NCBI GenBank assembly: GCA_000507305.1
Contig: DF239943.1
Coordinates: forward strand, 69,706-133,705
Direction: 5' to 3'
Length of the DNA stretch: 64,000 nucleotides
Origin: Breviolum minutum Mf 1.05b.01
Taxonomy: Eukaryota; Sar; Dinophyceae; Suessiales; Symbiodiniaceae
Both the position numbers and the translations under genes were made by a program. Below, in pieces: positions 27,978 to 39,097 of this stretch. The notes beneath the pieces are model-generated. The model had not been told where the DNA came from and did no database searches. It was given only the letters and a program-made list of their open reading frames with translations. The stretch's first letter is position 1, and every line of letters starts with the position of its first letter.

Positions 27978-28005
27978 CCAAGTCGACTCGAAGGAGTCGA
28001 CTTGG
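27978..28005. repeat. Perfect 12-bp-arm hairpin
   Basis: CCAAGTCGACTC, loop GAAG, GAGTCGACTTGG. Perfect arms and a 4-base loop. It is followed by an imperfect palindrome with CCAGGTATTGGGGTG / TACCCCAGGTAT (about 28038-28080). Confidence 0.85.
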
Positions 28006-28477
28006 TTTTTCAAATCACCAGGTGGGCCCTCCAGAACTCCAGGTATTGGGGTGAAAGAACACCAGTTACCCCAGGTATAGGGGCCCCCATGTCCCTCCAT
28101 GTATCAGTGGTATGGGTCCACCTTCTGCCCGTTTTTTTGGACTCGGTGACCAACGGATCTCCGTAATGCCAGGTTCCCAGAGCTCCATACGAGGCTGGGC
28201 TCGAGATAGGGAAGTTAGATTGATTAATTTATTGAACCATGGTCAAGCTATACCCATAGGATTCATGTATGCTATATAATCTATACATTTACCATAAACA
28301 TCGAAGTTAAGTGTAGATAAAATATGATGAATTTTTATTTAATATGTATATACATGTAATTATACCATATACCATATACTATAATGTTATTAATATCTAC
28401 ATTTGGTATAGTGATATACCATACAAATTGGATGCTTTATATAGTGACACCCCAAAACGGTTGACGGTTGACGTCCT

Positions 28478-28560
28478 CAGCTCAGCCACCGGCGGACTCG
28501 CCACCCACCTTGCTGCTCTTTGGGCTCAAAGTGGGGTTTCGCCGCCGCCACCCTTCTGTC
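28478..28560 (+). CDS. Candidate exon
   Basis: Acceptor GTCCTCAG, then a GC-rich frame SATGGLATHLAALWAQSG followed by VSPPPPF. The first half resembles the helix of a repeat protein, the second is Pro-rich. The donor is unclear; AAAGTGG|GG and a later stop bound it loosely. Confidence 0.4.
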
Positions 28561-28700
28561 TGAGATTTTTTCATAGCAATCACCAGGGATTTGAGGGTGA
28601 AATATTCAAAGAATCACTAGGGAATTCGAAGATATAAATCAGATAAATCAACAGTTAAAATCAATATATTTTTTTTTGCACTTATCACCTCTGAAAGCAG

Positions 28701-28927
28701 GAAAAAACCAGGCTTCAGACCCGACCTTGGTCGGTCCGTTCCGGACCAACCGGTCAACGTGGGACCGGACGAAATCCCATGGGGCAAACAGCTTCAATCT
28801 CCAATCCAGGAGAGGATGCACAAGGCCAATGTTGGATGGAGAACGATTGTTGGTCCTGGAAAACCTTTCATTTCGTTGGAAGGGGGAAAAAATGTCCATG
28901 AAGTAAACAATTCCCTTCAAAAAACAG
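28701..28927 (+). CDS. Candidate exon, 75 codons, unknown protein
   Basis: Among the best host exons: acceptor AAAGCAG, donor AAAACAG|GTATTT, and a continuous reading KKPGFRPDLGRSVPDQPVNV, GPDEIPWGKQLQSPIQERMH, KANVGWRTIVGPGKPFISLE, GGKNVHEV. Gly/Pro-rich with conserved-looking motifs, but I do not recognise the family. Phase 1 at the 3' end. It may be linked with the exon at 28478. Confidence 0.6.
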
Positions 28928-29379
28928 GTATTTCCAGTTGCCCTGCCACAAAAATGCGACAGCCGTTCTATGTTTTACAGGGTCCATCGTTTCATTTCTA
29001 GGGCTCCAAAGAGGGTTGTTTGGCTTACCTGAACTGCCTACCATTCAAACGGCACTTTTGAGTCGATGATTTTCCGACTTTCCTGTTTGGTGGGATATGT
29101 GATCGTTACCTGGAGGGTATATAATTTTTGAGGCTGGATTGATTTTCTGGAGTTTATTATATTATGTTACTTATATCGTGATATTTCTATATACTTATAT
29201 GCTACCCTCTATGATAGTATTGGGATAAATTGTGAATAACTATGAACTTGCTCATTGTGGGAATCCTGGTCTTAGCTAACCAATATTTCAAATTTCAAGA
29301 GATGGGAATTGGGCTTTTTTGGCTTTTTTGGCGTTGCTCAGTTCGTCTGACATATTTGTTTGAACCAAAAAATACGATG

Positions 29380-29500
29380 AAAGATATCCCAAACAGCCAC
29401 CTGGGATGATGCTAAAACCCTGGTAAATGATGGGATGTTCACTACCAACCTGAACTGGTGAGTTCACCCCGCCGGATTTCTGAATGCACCGACTCTGAAG
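29380..29500. mobile_element. Family D element, inverted, diverged
   Basis: CCCAAACAGCCACCTGGGAT, AAACCCTGGTAAATGATGGG and ACCAACCTGAACTGGTGA in order match the reversed core of family D. Confidence 0.5.
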
Positions 29501-29568
29501 TCTGGTTCCAGAGGTTCGGATGTGGAATCTCCCTGGTTTTTTTTAGATGAATGGATTATGATATCTAG

Positions 29569-29662
29569 GTGGTGGTTTCAACTATTTTTTATTTTCACCC
29601 CTATTTGGGGAAGATTCCTATTTTGACTGATATTTTTCAGATGGGTTGAAACCACCAACTAG
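29569..29662 (+). mobile_element. Family C introner-like element
   Basis: GTGGTGGTTTCAACTA to AAACCACCAACTAG. TATGATAT is present on both sides of the element (about 29557-29564 and 29666-29673), the clearest target duplication of the family. Confidence 0.8.
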
Positions 29663-29963
29663 AATATGATATGCATGGACAACAGAACCAACAGAACCGA
29701 TGATTTGGCACGCGAGTTTCATCAGAACTCGGAGAAATTATGACTTTTAAAGATTCCAACAATTTTCCAATAGATGTGTTTTTTACATGCCTTTTTTCAA
29801 AAAAGGACATCATAAAATCACACTCTCCGAAGAACACCAAATTGGACGGGACCTATTGGCCTCAAACTCTCAAGTGGGTCACCGTTGCCAACCTCACCTT
29901 GTTGCCGCAAACTTCCCCCCCCAAATCCACCAGATATCTGGGGGGCCGCCATTGATTTTCCAG

Positions 29964-30111
29964 CTCCACGACCACAGGAGATGATCCCCTCATCACCGAG
30001 CACTTCAGCTCCAACGAGGAGGCCTTAGCCTCAGCTCAGGGAAGAGGCGAATTGGAATCCCCACAAGCTCCACCAGCTTCACAGAGTCCAAATTTTACCG
30101 CTATAAATTGA
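29964..30111 (+). CDS. Candidate terminal exon
   Basis: Acceptor GATTTTCCAG, then an open frame with TTGDDPLITEHFSSNEEALA, SAQGRGELESPQAPPASQS and NFTAIN, TGA at 30109-30111. Acidic and Pro/Ser-rich, as in a disordered C-terminal tail. The DNA is GC-rich against its flanks. Possibly the end of the gene with the exons at 28478 and 28701. Confidence 0.5.
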
Positions 30112-30483
30112 GGGTGATTTTGGGTTTGAGGGTTAGTTGTGTTTATTTCTTCACGTCAAATTATTTGGCCGTTTTTTTTTTGAAGGTGGTCCAATCACCA
30201 CCTGACCTGAGATATATGGACCTCATTTAAACACATTCTCTACAGCTGATTTTTGGAAAAGGGCAAAGGTTTCACTTTGAGAGTTCAACACGTTGGCAGG
30301 ATGGAACCGGAACCAGATGTTCGAGTCGAAGTCAAGAAACATTGCATAGACATGTATAGACATAGTACGACATATAGGAATAGCGTAACACATCTATGAT
30401 ATGTTTCTGATCTTCAACCCCACTGGTCTGTAATTAGATCAGAATGGTGTTCTTTGAATTCAGTATTACTTTTCGTAAAAGTA

Positions 30484-30583
30484 ACAGTTCTCCCCCTGAA
30501 AATTCGAAACGTTGGGAAGCTACTTTTGGGAACCCCTACTTTCAGGTGTAAACTCGCTGTTAGGCTGTTAGTTTCAGGGAGGG
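30484..30583. mobile_element. Family A MITE
   Basis: CTCCCCCTGAAAATTCG-type left end, right GCTGTTAGTTTCAGGGAGGG followed by TA. The left terminal bases are diverged. Confidence 0.6.
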
Positions 30584-30937
30584 TAACATGTTTTTTTAAA
30601 CACACATCTTCTTAGCAAAGCTTCAGGAGCTTTGGCTATTGCCTGCCAGAACTTTGGTCGACTTCCAAGATGCTTGGCAGAAATCCTGGAAACATTTCAG
30701 AAAACCACCATATCTGGAAAACAATGTCCATGGATGTTATATGTGTATGTAAAAATATTTACATTATATGTATATATATATATATATGTATATCAATATA
30801 GATTTCTGGTGCTCCCCCAACCATTACCATGAGGATTTATTCATTCTAGTAGGGATTCCAACCTAAACCCCCACCACCAACAGTTATCATCAGCCCATTC
30901 ATTCTTAATAGCTAAACCTTCACTTGCCACTCTGTTA

Positions 30938-31060
30938 CTGTTGATTTGGAAGAAATCCTTCACCAGTTGACAGGTAGTTGGAAATCCCATTATTTCCGAT
31001 AGGTTTTATATAGGTCCGGGGTGGTTGTTTGGGGTTTGTGGGCCGTCGGCGGTGTGGTGG
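30938..31060. mobile_element. Family D element
   Basis: GTTACTGTTGATTTGGAAGA at the left, CACCAGTTGACAGGTAG, TCCCATTATTTCC and GGGTGGTTGTTTGGGG in order. Confidence 0.6.
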
Positions 31061-31087
31061 TTGGTTCATGGATACTTTTTTTTCTAG

Positions 31088-31186
31088 AATAGAACGACGA
31101 TTCGGATGGATTTGGACCGCGATCCGTCCACGGATTGGCCGGCGTGTAGCTGAGATTGAAACCCGCAAGAAAGAGGTCCCTGAAAG
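31088..31186 (+). CDS. Candidate exon, Arg-rich
   Basis: Acceptor TTTTTTTCTAG, then IERRFGWIWTAIRPRIGRRV and AEIETRKKEVPER, basic and aromatic. It ends at CCTGAAAG|GATATA. There is no GT here; GA donors are known in dinoflagellates, and the following family A element (31193-31292) ends TTTTTTAGG, so the element may be most of this intron. Family unknown. Confidence 0.5.
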
Positions 31187-31192
31187 GATATA

Positions 31193-31292
31193 CTCCCCTG
31201 AAAAGTAAGATGGAACCTAAAAATCATCCAATTGAAAAGGCAAAACATCTTCCAAACCTCCATTTTTGGGTTCTGTATTAATTTTTTAGGGT
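31193..31292. mobile_element. Family A MITE next to an exon
   Basis: CTCCCCTGAAAAGTAAGATGG at the left, GTATTAATTTTTTAGGGTG at the right, TA on both sides. It begins six bases after the exon at 31088-31186. Confidence 0.7.
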
Positions 31293-31598
31293 GTAACATG
31301 GAAAGAGGTCAAGATTGTTCAAAGTCCATCTACAAAGAGGGTGGAGGGTGCAAATGCTTCTCTGAATTTGCACGTTTTTCTCCACACCAACGCGAAGTGA
31401 GAAGTCTTTGGTTCTTTTTTTTTCTAATTGTTCCTCCCCATGACCAACAATGCCATCCAAAAAATCGGCGTAACGGCGCAACGTCGCTCGATTTTTTTTC
31501 CTTTCCAAAGAATCAATCACTTCAAAATTTGGGGTGAAAAGGATGGATCAGACGTTGTTAAGTAGTCGCAATCTATCAACGACTCATTTTATTAAGAT

Positions 31599-31858
31599 TT
31601 GATCAAACTTTCCGGTGGCCGTTGCAGTACTGCAGCCGTTGCAGCAGCATTGCCAATAACCAAGGAGCTGGTCCCTTTTTCTACGTCCCTTGGATTGCCC
31701 TGGAAAATGAAATTTCCGGCGGATCCGTTGTGGTTTGGATTGGGATCCGGAATCATCAAGGACATTTTGGCGATTTTTGTTGAAGAGAAAATTTTCGCCC
31801 CAAATATTATGCCCCAGTAATAATTACGATGAAAAAAACGTATTTTCGACAATTGCAT
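31599..31858. other. Candidate exon, strand undecided
   Basis: Both strands read like protein. Plus: AALPITKELVPFSTSLGLPW, then PLWFGLGSGIIKDILAIFVE, stop TAA at 31818-31820. Minus: PDPNPNHNGSAGNFIFQGNP, RDVEKGTSSLVIGNAAATAA. Several AG acceptors lie in the plus direction (GTTGCAG, ACTGCAG). I cannot decide the strand from composition. Confidence 0.4.
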
Positions 31859-32305
31859 ATATCAAAAATATTATTCACAGATATATACAAATTTGTTCTC
31901 ATACACCGGGTTGATTTCAATGGATTTCATGAAAAAGTCAGGTGGATGATTCTTCAAGCAACATGGCACTAAGGTTGTTTTCAAGAAACCGCCTTGTGAG
32001 ATGGAAGCCTGACTCCAAGCGGACGGTGGTCACTTGGCGCCTAAGTGTTAACATATTCAACAACAACAACCCCATGGAAACCAAACGATTTTGACCAGCT
32101 GAAATGAAAAAAATCTCTAATTACTTGGGAGAATCAGGACCGTTTGTTTCTGTGTGTTTTATTAACCATGTTTTTTTGTTTCTCAAATTTGTTTAAATTT
32201 CAAATGTCATTTGAAATAAGTTGTTCGAAAAATCACATCAAACACCTGAAAGGGCAAACGGGTGGGCTCGGTCGGTCATCCACCTTGACTTGTCGGCTCT
32301 TCCAG

Positions 32306-32383
32306 GTCATGATAAGTCACCAATGGTCTGCATCTGGACATCCCGATCCCAAAATGCGACAAACTTCGGCCACTAGGCGCCAG
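32306..32383 (+). CDS. Candidate exon with SHQW..HPDP motif
   Basis: Clean boundaries: acceptor GCTCTTCCAG, donor GCGCCAG|GTGAAG, 26 codons in phase 0. The reading VMISHQWSASGHPDPKMRQ resembles the 'ISHQW...HPDP' motif I recall from abundant dinoflagellate proteins of unknown role. The resemblance is from memory and the exon is short, so the family call is tentative. Confidence 0.45.
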
Positions 32384-32438
32384 GTGAAGCAAACTGTACC
32401 CGGTAGTACCCAAGGTTTCAAGAGATTTGTTTGGTAAA

Positions 32439-32547
32439 TGGGTGTTTCCTTAAATGGTGGTACCCCCATTTCAGACCCCAAAATGATCATTTTTAGTAGG
32501 AAAACCCATGGTTGTTGGGTACCACCATTTTAGGAAACCCCCAAATG
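32439..32547. mobile_element. Family B palindromic element
   Basis: TGGGTGTTTCCTTAAATGGT at the left, ACCACCATTTTAGGAAACCC at the right. About 55 bases after the exon at 32306-32383. Confidence 0.7.
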
Positions 32548-32766
32548 AAGAGTTTGTTGTTTACCTAATATGCAGCTACAAAAAATAAATCACAGAGTTT
32601 TTTTGTTTGGTTGTGGAATGTTCCGTTTTTTTTTTCCCACGAAGGAAAAAACACACACCATTTGTATGAGAGCAACACCGTTCTGAGATGTTCTGAGTAT
32701 ACATTCAATGCTGCCACTCTGACAATTGGAAGATTGAAATCTTCACCATCTCTGCCTCTTTTCCAG

Positions 32767-32883
32767 ATGAGAGTTCAGCTTCTTTTTCTGGGCATCATTA
32801 CCGTGGCTCAGGTTTTACAGGTGCTCTTCCAGCATATGGCTTCTGGAAAGGTGGCTGTAGGGCGTGAGGACAGCGGAGGATAG
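32767..32883 (+). CDS. Candidate exon, hydrophobic N-terminal segment
   Basis: Acceptor CTTTTCCAG directly before ATG. The reading MRVQLLFLGIITVAQVLQVL is hydrophobic, like a signal or membrane segment, followed by FQHMASGKVAVGREDSGG and TAG. The composition could also be intronic T-rich DNA read by chance. Confidence 0.3.
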   Translation: MRVQLLFLGIITVAQVLQVLFQHMASGKVAVGREDSGG

Positions 32884-33619
32884 GGAGGATGGGTTGGGAT
32901 GGGGCAACAATGGGGAGGATGCACAAGGAAGCTGTTTCTTCAAGATACTTGATGTTTCGTGAAGTCTCGCAAGCTAGGAAACAACCAATATATAAACATA
33001 TTTGTGGTCCCATTAGGTAAACTAGTGAGGTAATAGAAATCTCTCTATGCAAATACATCTTCACGTGGTCTCCTAGCATCACTTCCCATGGTGGGATGCT
33101 CTCTCAAGTCTCTGCTGGCACTTGTGGGAAGGGCAGGAGATGTCCTTCAACTTTTAATGTCAAGCGCTGACTCACAGACAAAAACCGCGTCGCCGTTCAA
33201 CCGCTTTTCTAGGGGGTTTAGATATTCCAGGTGATTTCACCAGAAATCGGTCAAAACCAATCCACACACGCTGGAGGTTTAAGTTGACATTTTGGGGAAA
33301 TCGGCATTTTCAAGGAAATCCAGGCATCAAGTTGGCCACAGCTGACATGAATTTCATTGATTTCCTTCATGTGACCAAAGTGACCAAATGTCTAGAGTTT
33401 TAAAAACCAGATTTTTCAGGCAAACTTTGCTGGTCTAGTCATTGACATTAGGCCCAAATCTACACCTGCATTTTTTTTACAAAAAAGCTGACATCGACGA
33501 AGAAACGTATCTCCTGAAAGGAATCTACACGTACAGCTGCTCCTAGCACAGAAGAGCAAAAGCAATGTTTGGAATGGGACTTGTGACTTGGAATTCTGAA
33601 AAAAAATGCCGGCAGTTGT
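32884..33619. other. No gene seen
   Basis: No recognisable repeats or frames with splice support. Confidence 0.35.
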
Positions 33620-33681
33620 GTCTTGTTCTTGTTCTTCTTGTTGTTGTTGTTGTTGTTTTTTTGTTTTTTTTGTTTTTTTTC
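33620..33681. repeat. GTT / T-rich microsatellite
   Basis: TTGTTCTTGTTCTTCTTGTTG grading into GTT units and then T runs. Confidence 0.85.
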
Positions 33682-34198
33682 TGCAAAGGGTTTCTCAAAA
33701 GATCAGCCCACCTCGAAAAACGTTTTATGGTAGCTCAGTTGAGGTGGTATGACTACTGCTGCCTCCCTCAGGTTGTGGGGTTGCTGTTCAGTTTTGTTGC
33801 CGAGAAGTCAAGTGGCTGGCTCGGGTTTTCGCCAGAGAGGTGGAAATTGCTGTCAAATTATCGTTTGTGAGGATGGAAACATATCCAAGTCGAATATTTC
33901 AGCAGAGATCTTTCAAAATGATGCTGGAATATCACACGAAAAGCTTAAAAAGCAGTGGAATTGCCATGAAACTTGCCAACACTACTGCAAATTTGAAGTT
34001 TATTTTGTAAAACTGCGTTTAACAAAAGACAAGGTCGACTGTGTTTTCGAATTGGTGGATGGAGTGATGGTTAAATTTGGATGCGATTTTCCTCAATTTT
34101 CCTCAAGGAGTCACGTTTTTTTTTCGTGAATGCAACACCCTTCAGTGTTGCCCCGCCTCTTGCGCGAGGCTGAAATATTTAAGGGAAGCACGCCTGCC
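33682..34198. other. Weakly coding-like stretch
   Basis: The plus frame around 33727-33870 reads MVAQLRWYDYCCLPQVVGLL to TGA. There is no clear acceptor and no family; probably spurious. Confidence 0.25.
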
Positions 34199-34199
34199 T

Positions 34200-34684
34200 T
34201 TATGCAACACCTCTTTCATGCGGTGAATTATGTTTTGGTGTTGGCACCTCCACTCCTACATGTGACTTGGTCTGGTTCCATTGTGAACGCTGAAGGGCGA
34301 AAAGGTTGACCTCGTGTTTTCTAGCAGGGGCCTTTTGGCATTTCACATCTTTTGCGTCAGCTAGCCTCACTTTCATCACCAGCAAATCTTTCAAGTTAGA
34401 CTTCATTGGTGCGGATGTCAAATTTAACCCAAGAGAAACAGGTCGACAAAAACACCCAGCTAACTGAGCCAATTGCAAACTGTCAGCCTCCAAACCAGAC
34501 ACAATCGCTGAGTTCCAAGTCCGAGAATGACACCTGTAACATCGACATTTCACATGGATTCCATCAATTTGTCAACTTGAAAGTGTGGGCTGAAAGATTG
34601 ATGGGGCAATTCCTGGGAATCAATGAGCATCACTGTGTGGTGTTTGGTGGGATTTGCATTCATCAGCCAAAATCTGCTGGTTGA
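34200..34684. other. Possible exon(s), strand undecided
   Basis: Minus (34553 to 34200): NLKDLLVMKVRLADAKDVKC, KAPARKHEVNLFALQRSQW, ending in a stop. Plus (34406 to 34684): MSNLTQEKQVDKNTQLTEPI, FHQFVNLKVWAERLMGQFLG. Both are long enough and balanced enough to be exons. No family resemblance decides it. Confidence 0.3.
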
Positions 34685-34859
34685 GTATTTTCTTGACGCT
34701 TTGTTACAACTCAAATATGCAACAGCCCATTTCCTTTCATCCCGCTCAACACTTCTTCTCTGAATGCATAAATTGCAATATGGCAAAAAGTCTCCACAAC
34801 AAGCCAAAAGAAATGATCCTTTGTGTGGCAAAATTCTTCTAGTCTTCAGCCACAACCCA

Positions 34860-36030
34860 TTGATTGGACCTTATTGACCTCAGTCCTACCCCGAAGCATT
34901 GGTTGAAATATCCAACCCCAACAAAGGATAGATGTTGAAAAACCCAAAATGTATGGAGTATACCCGTACAAATCCACCTACAAATCCATATTTACCATAC
35001 AAATCCACTTACATTTATCATACATACGGAGGTAAACATACCAGTCCCACGGATGCTATATGCTTAGGTTGATGGATCCATTATGAATCTACATACAACT
35101 TCTTTTCGTGGCTGGTGCTCACTGGAAAGGATGGCTGGAGATCTATTGGATTCTTAGATTCCACGTGGGTTTTTCCTCGAAAGTGTTGCAAAAACGACAG
35201 ATTGTTTTTGTTTTTTGTGATTGAAGTTTGGAAGGGATTCGTTTGCTTCATACTGTTGATGGCAACCAGAAATCTGGCGTTCACCATTGAGGTTGGTAGT
35301 TTATCCGAGTTATTTACAGGCTTTTTTTACATCGAAGGGTCGTGCATGATTTTTTCCATCAACATTATGTTCTGAGTCTGAAAGATTGTACGTCACATTT
35401 AGCAGAGTTTAGTTCTTCAGAATGTTTCCGCATGTGTCGCATAGTTGTAGGCTTGGAAGAGATGATTCATTTATGATGCAAGGACATGCCATTTACATGC
35501 AGCACAAGTCCATTTCATCATTCCATACCACGCCATACACGAAAAATCAAAAGTTCCGCCCAGCCGCTCCACGCATCAGGACTAAGAACAGGTGATCCCT
35601 TTTGCACCAAATTCTTCTAATCTCCAAACAAGACTAAAACGGTGGTTTCACCAACAAATGGATTTAGGGAAGATGGCCTTCAATGTATTGGTATTCATGG
35701 TGGGTGGTCCAACCAATGGTTTTTCTGAACTCAAACGGTGTGCTATGTAGGACTGCAAGTAATGTGACATATGTATATATGTATGGTACTGTATATGTGT
35801 GTATATTACCTCAGTAAGGTTGGGATATAACATAACTATACCCATGCCTCAGCCATAACTTTGCCAAACTGCCAAAAGTGCTTGTAATTTTAGCATGGTT
35901 GATTTGTGGTTAAGGTTGGTGGTTTACTTGGAAAAACTCCTGCAGCACCTGGCATGTAAAAGCCCTTTTAGACAATGGGAAAAATACTACCAAGCTCAAC
36001 TGGTTTTCCCAGATTTCAGCCATCAAGACT
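34860..36030. other. No gene; two family D copies
   Basis: Contains family D at 35247-35370 and a degraded one near 35935-36030. The rest is AT-rich. Confidence 0.4.
35247..35370. mobile_element. Family D element
   Basis: CATACTGTTGATGGCAACCA at the left, TTTTTTCCATCAACATTATG at the right, GGTTGGTAGTTTATCC and TTATTTACAGGC inside. Confidence 0.6.
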
Positions 36031-36559
36031 AGGGTGTGCATCACTGAACCAGTGTCGTGTTGTTTTTTTTGTTGTCTCCGAGGACAAACCTGTTCTCGCA
36101 GTCACTGGAGCAAAAAGCAACCTGTCCGAAAATGGACTAAGTTGCTGAAGCAGACACCTGGAGGTGTCCCCTTGTCCAGGTCCTGTTTCCCTGTGTGTTT
36201 TTTCCACAATATTGGTCCCACATATAATCCAAGATAGGGTGTGGCTAGAGTTTTTTGTGGACTTGGCGAAAGTTCGCTGAAGTATTTGTTGTTTTTTGGC
36301 TAAGAATGACCGTTTCTGGGGAAAGGAATTTTGGACAACTACCATTTGTTCTACTGTTTTTATTCCCACTTGTATACAGTATTCTCTCTATTTATTTCTT
36401 TGCATTAATATGTCTGTACGTATATACATTCATCCAGAACCTAATGATACTGTATGTTCATTTCTATCGTGCTGGAGGGCACTATTATTTTGGGACACCA
36501 GGACATCGGACTAATCTCAAGTCATAAAGCTGGACAAGGACAGGACCCTTCAGCAGTGG

Positions 36560-36925
36560 TTTATTGAGCATTGCTGTCAGACATGGCGCTAATTTTAATG
36601 AAGAAATTTTTCAGGAAAATGATTTGGATTTCATCATCAAAAACAAAAAACAAATCTACAAGATTGGCACCTAGGTTGCAATCTCTTGTTGCATGATTTG
36701 ATCCCACCTGGCTTTTGTTTCTTTCTGAATTGTGAACCTTTTGATCCATTTCGCGTTTTGATCCCATGTATTTGGATATTTTGCACGACTTCCAAAACGG
36801 CGATGTCCCAAAAAAATCATCGAGTCCGTTGGACGTTGCAGCGTCGCTTTTGACGAAACCAAGGCATTTTTCGTATGTCGACCAAGGTTGGGAGCTGAAA
36901 GAGCAAACCATCGGCATGACTTAAA
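36560..36925. other. Possible exon, strand undecided
   Basis: Minus reading: PWSTYEKCLGFVKSDAATSN, GLDDFFGTSPFWKSCKISKY. Plus reading near 36775-36920: LHDFQNGDVPKKSSSPLDVA, ASLLTKPRHFSYVDQGWELK. Both are credible; splice sites do not settle it. Confidence 0.3.
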
Positions 36926-37916
36926 AAACCTTGGGAAATTCCCTGGAGATTTTGTACGGTTTTTTAAGCTACTAAGATTTTTTGAGGTAACCCCCAGGAT
37001 TTTTTTAAGGGCCAGTTTCGAAGTGCGAGAATGAATGAAGACTTTGCGGGGACTGGATGGTCAAATATCAAATATCCATGTTTTTTTTTGAGTCAGTTGT
37101 TTTGATACGTCGATCCATACCTGGAGATGTCGAGGACTGGATGCAATCCATGCCACACAAACAGAAGTTCTCTACACTTTCACATCAGGTTGGGCTTGGA
37201 TGTTTCGGTGGTTGGACCTTGACAGTAAGGTCAATTTGCATTCAAGAAAAGGGCTGATGAATGATGTTTAACCAGATGAGCTTGGATGACTTTGATGTTT
37301 TACATGATCAGTGCTTCCATTCGGATTAGGGCCTCTTCGGGATGATGAGTTCCCACTTCCATGTTTGGGGACAAGGCCAACCACAAAGCATTTTCTCTTT
37401 CAACATTTGTGTGGCTCAAATGTCTCAAGAATTTGATTGGGCTAAAGAAACCATGGACCTTCATGTCATACACCACTGAAAAGTTCCACATGGAAATGGA
37501 ACCTTTTTTTTATCACCCAAGGAAGAAAAGGAACATTATTTGAACCATCCATCTCCATTCCAAAGGCTTCAGAATCTTCACTTTTCCAGGATGTGGCCAA
37601 CTACTAAACATGATCCCAAACATTCCAAACCGTTTGGTGAAGGGCACCTTCAACTTGAATCAACTCGAAAAAATCGTATTTCCACTAATATCTTTTTTTT
37701 TCCAGTTGATCTTTCTCGCATTCCATGGTTCCAAGTTGATCTATCACTAATATTAGTAGTATGATCCTAGTGGCACCTTATTTTTCCAAAAAAAGAAACT
37801 TGAAAAACAAACAACAGCACTGTTTTTTGTTGTTTTTGACGTTTTTTGCCCCACCTTTTTTAATTTTTTCAAACGGAGCAATTTTTGCAGCACCTTTGGA
37901 GTTTTCCTGGTTTCAG
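36926..37916. other. No confident gene
   Basis: A minus frame near 37330-37400 (ERENALWLALSPNMEV) is protein-like but isolated. Confidence 0.3.
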
Positions 37917-38012
37917 GATGTGGTGAAACAACTCACATTGGAACTTTTGGAGTGGAAGTGCAAGAGCTGTCGTTGCGCTGTCGACAAGGATTTTTTGCAC
38001 CTTTCCGAATGA
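37917..38012 (+). CDS. Candidate exon with Cys-x2-Cys
   Basis: Acceptor TGGTTTCAG, then DVVKQLTLELLEWKCKSCRC and AVDKDFLHLSE to TGA 38010-38012. A helix followed by C-x2-C-x-C. It could be a terminal exon. Local composition is GC-richer than the flanks. Family not recognised. Confidence 0.45.
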   Translation, partial: DVVKQLTLELLEWKCKSCRCAVDKDFLHLSE

Positions 38013-38477
38013 CATCAACGGACTCGATGTTGTGACTTCATGTACCACGAAAAAAATCCAAAGAAAGGGTTGTTTAGAATGATGGAAAATTGTTCCCAAC
38101 ATCGCAATGATAATGCAGACTTGTGAATTATTGTGATTTGCCGAGATGTGTTCCATGTAACAAAGCCTTGCAGCACAACTGGCACGAATATTTATCTACC
38201 TATACGAAATGTATGTTAAATTTGCAGATTTTTGCAGTAGCCTAATTACCTACCTCAAGACATGTATAGAATCTACATACCACTGGCTGGGATTTGTGTA
38301 AAGATTTAGGTTTTCGTATGCAACATGCCCTTAAAATGATAAGTCAGAAACACCAATGGTTTTTTCGCATAAATTTCGCAGGAGCAGTGGCTTTTCTATA
38401 CCGCCCTCACCCAGAGGCGACTCACCTGCATGTGAAGGGTGGGTCCCTCACTGGTAAGTCTGCATCCATAGTATCCC

Positions 38478-38597
38478 TGGATATGGCTGTTTTCCAAAAA
38501 TAGGGGCCACCCCAAAATGGATGGTTAAAATAATGGAAAACCCTATTGAAATGGATGATTTGGGGGGGAAACCCACTATTTTCGGAAACATCCATAT
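38478..38597. mobile_element. Family B palindromic element
   Basis: ATATGGCTGTTTTCCAAAAA at the left, TATTTTCGGAAACATCCATA at the right. Confidence 0.75.
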
Positions 38598-38973
38598 TGT
38601 GGGATTTTTTGTTATTGTTTGCATCTAAGATTTGGGTGTCAGCCACCCCTCCCAGGATAACAGTGGTAAATGAAGGGTAATGAAGGATTTGTAGGGAATC
38701 CCCTAACTACAAAAAAATACTTCGATGGTGGTCTCTGATACGGGGAAGGGGGCCACACCAAATCTGGGATCTAAATGTACAACAATAAAGACCGTGGATT
38801 CAATTTTTCTTTGACATGTAGATTTAGATCTTGATACAAGGGAAGAAAAAGGTGGCAGAAGGTATTTCACGTAGACTGTGCCAACTCATGGGTGTTCCCT
38901 TTAGCACATGCAAAAAAAACTCCAAGTTCATATGATGCATCACACATTGAGTTCATGACATGTTCTTTCATCA

Positions 38974-39097
38974 ATATGGGTGTTTCCAAAAATAGGGCTA
39001 CCCCAAAATGGATGGGTGAAAATAATGGAAAACCCTATTAAACATGGGATGATTTGGGGGGGGGTTTCCCACTATTTTCGGTTCAACATCCATATAT
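38974..39097. mobile_element. Family B palindromic element
   Basis: ATATGGGTGTTTCCAAAAAT at the left, ACTATTTTCGGTTCAACATC then CATAT at the right, with a small diverged insertion in the right arm. Confidence 0.75.

Larger units (their letters stand above)
30112..31087. other. No gene; repeats
   Basis: Contains a family A copy (about 30484), TA-rich simple sequence near 30760-30800, a dispersed piece with TAGTAGGGATTCCAACCTAA (30845) related to 10200 and 800, and a family D copy (30938). Confidence 0.5.
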
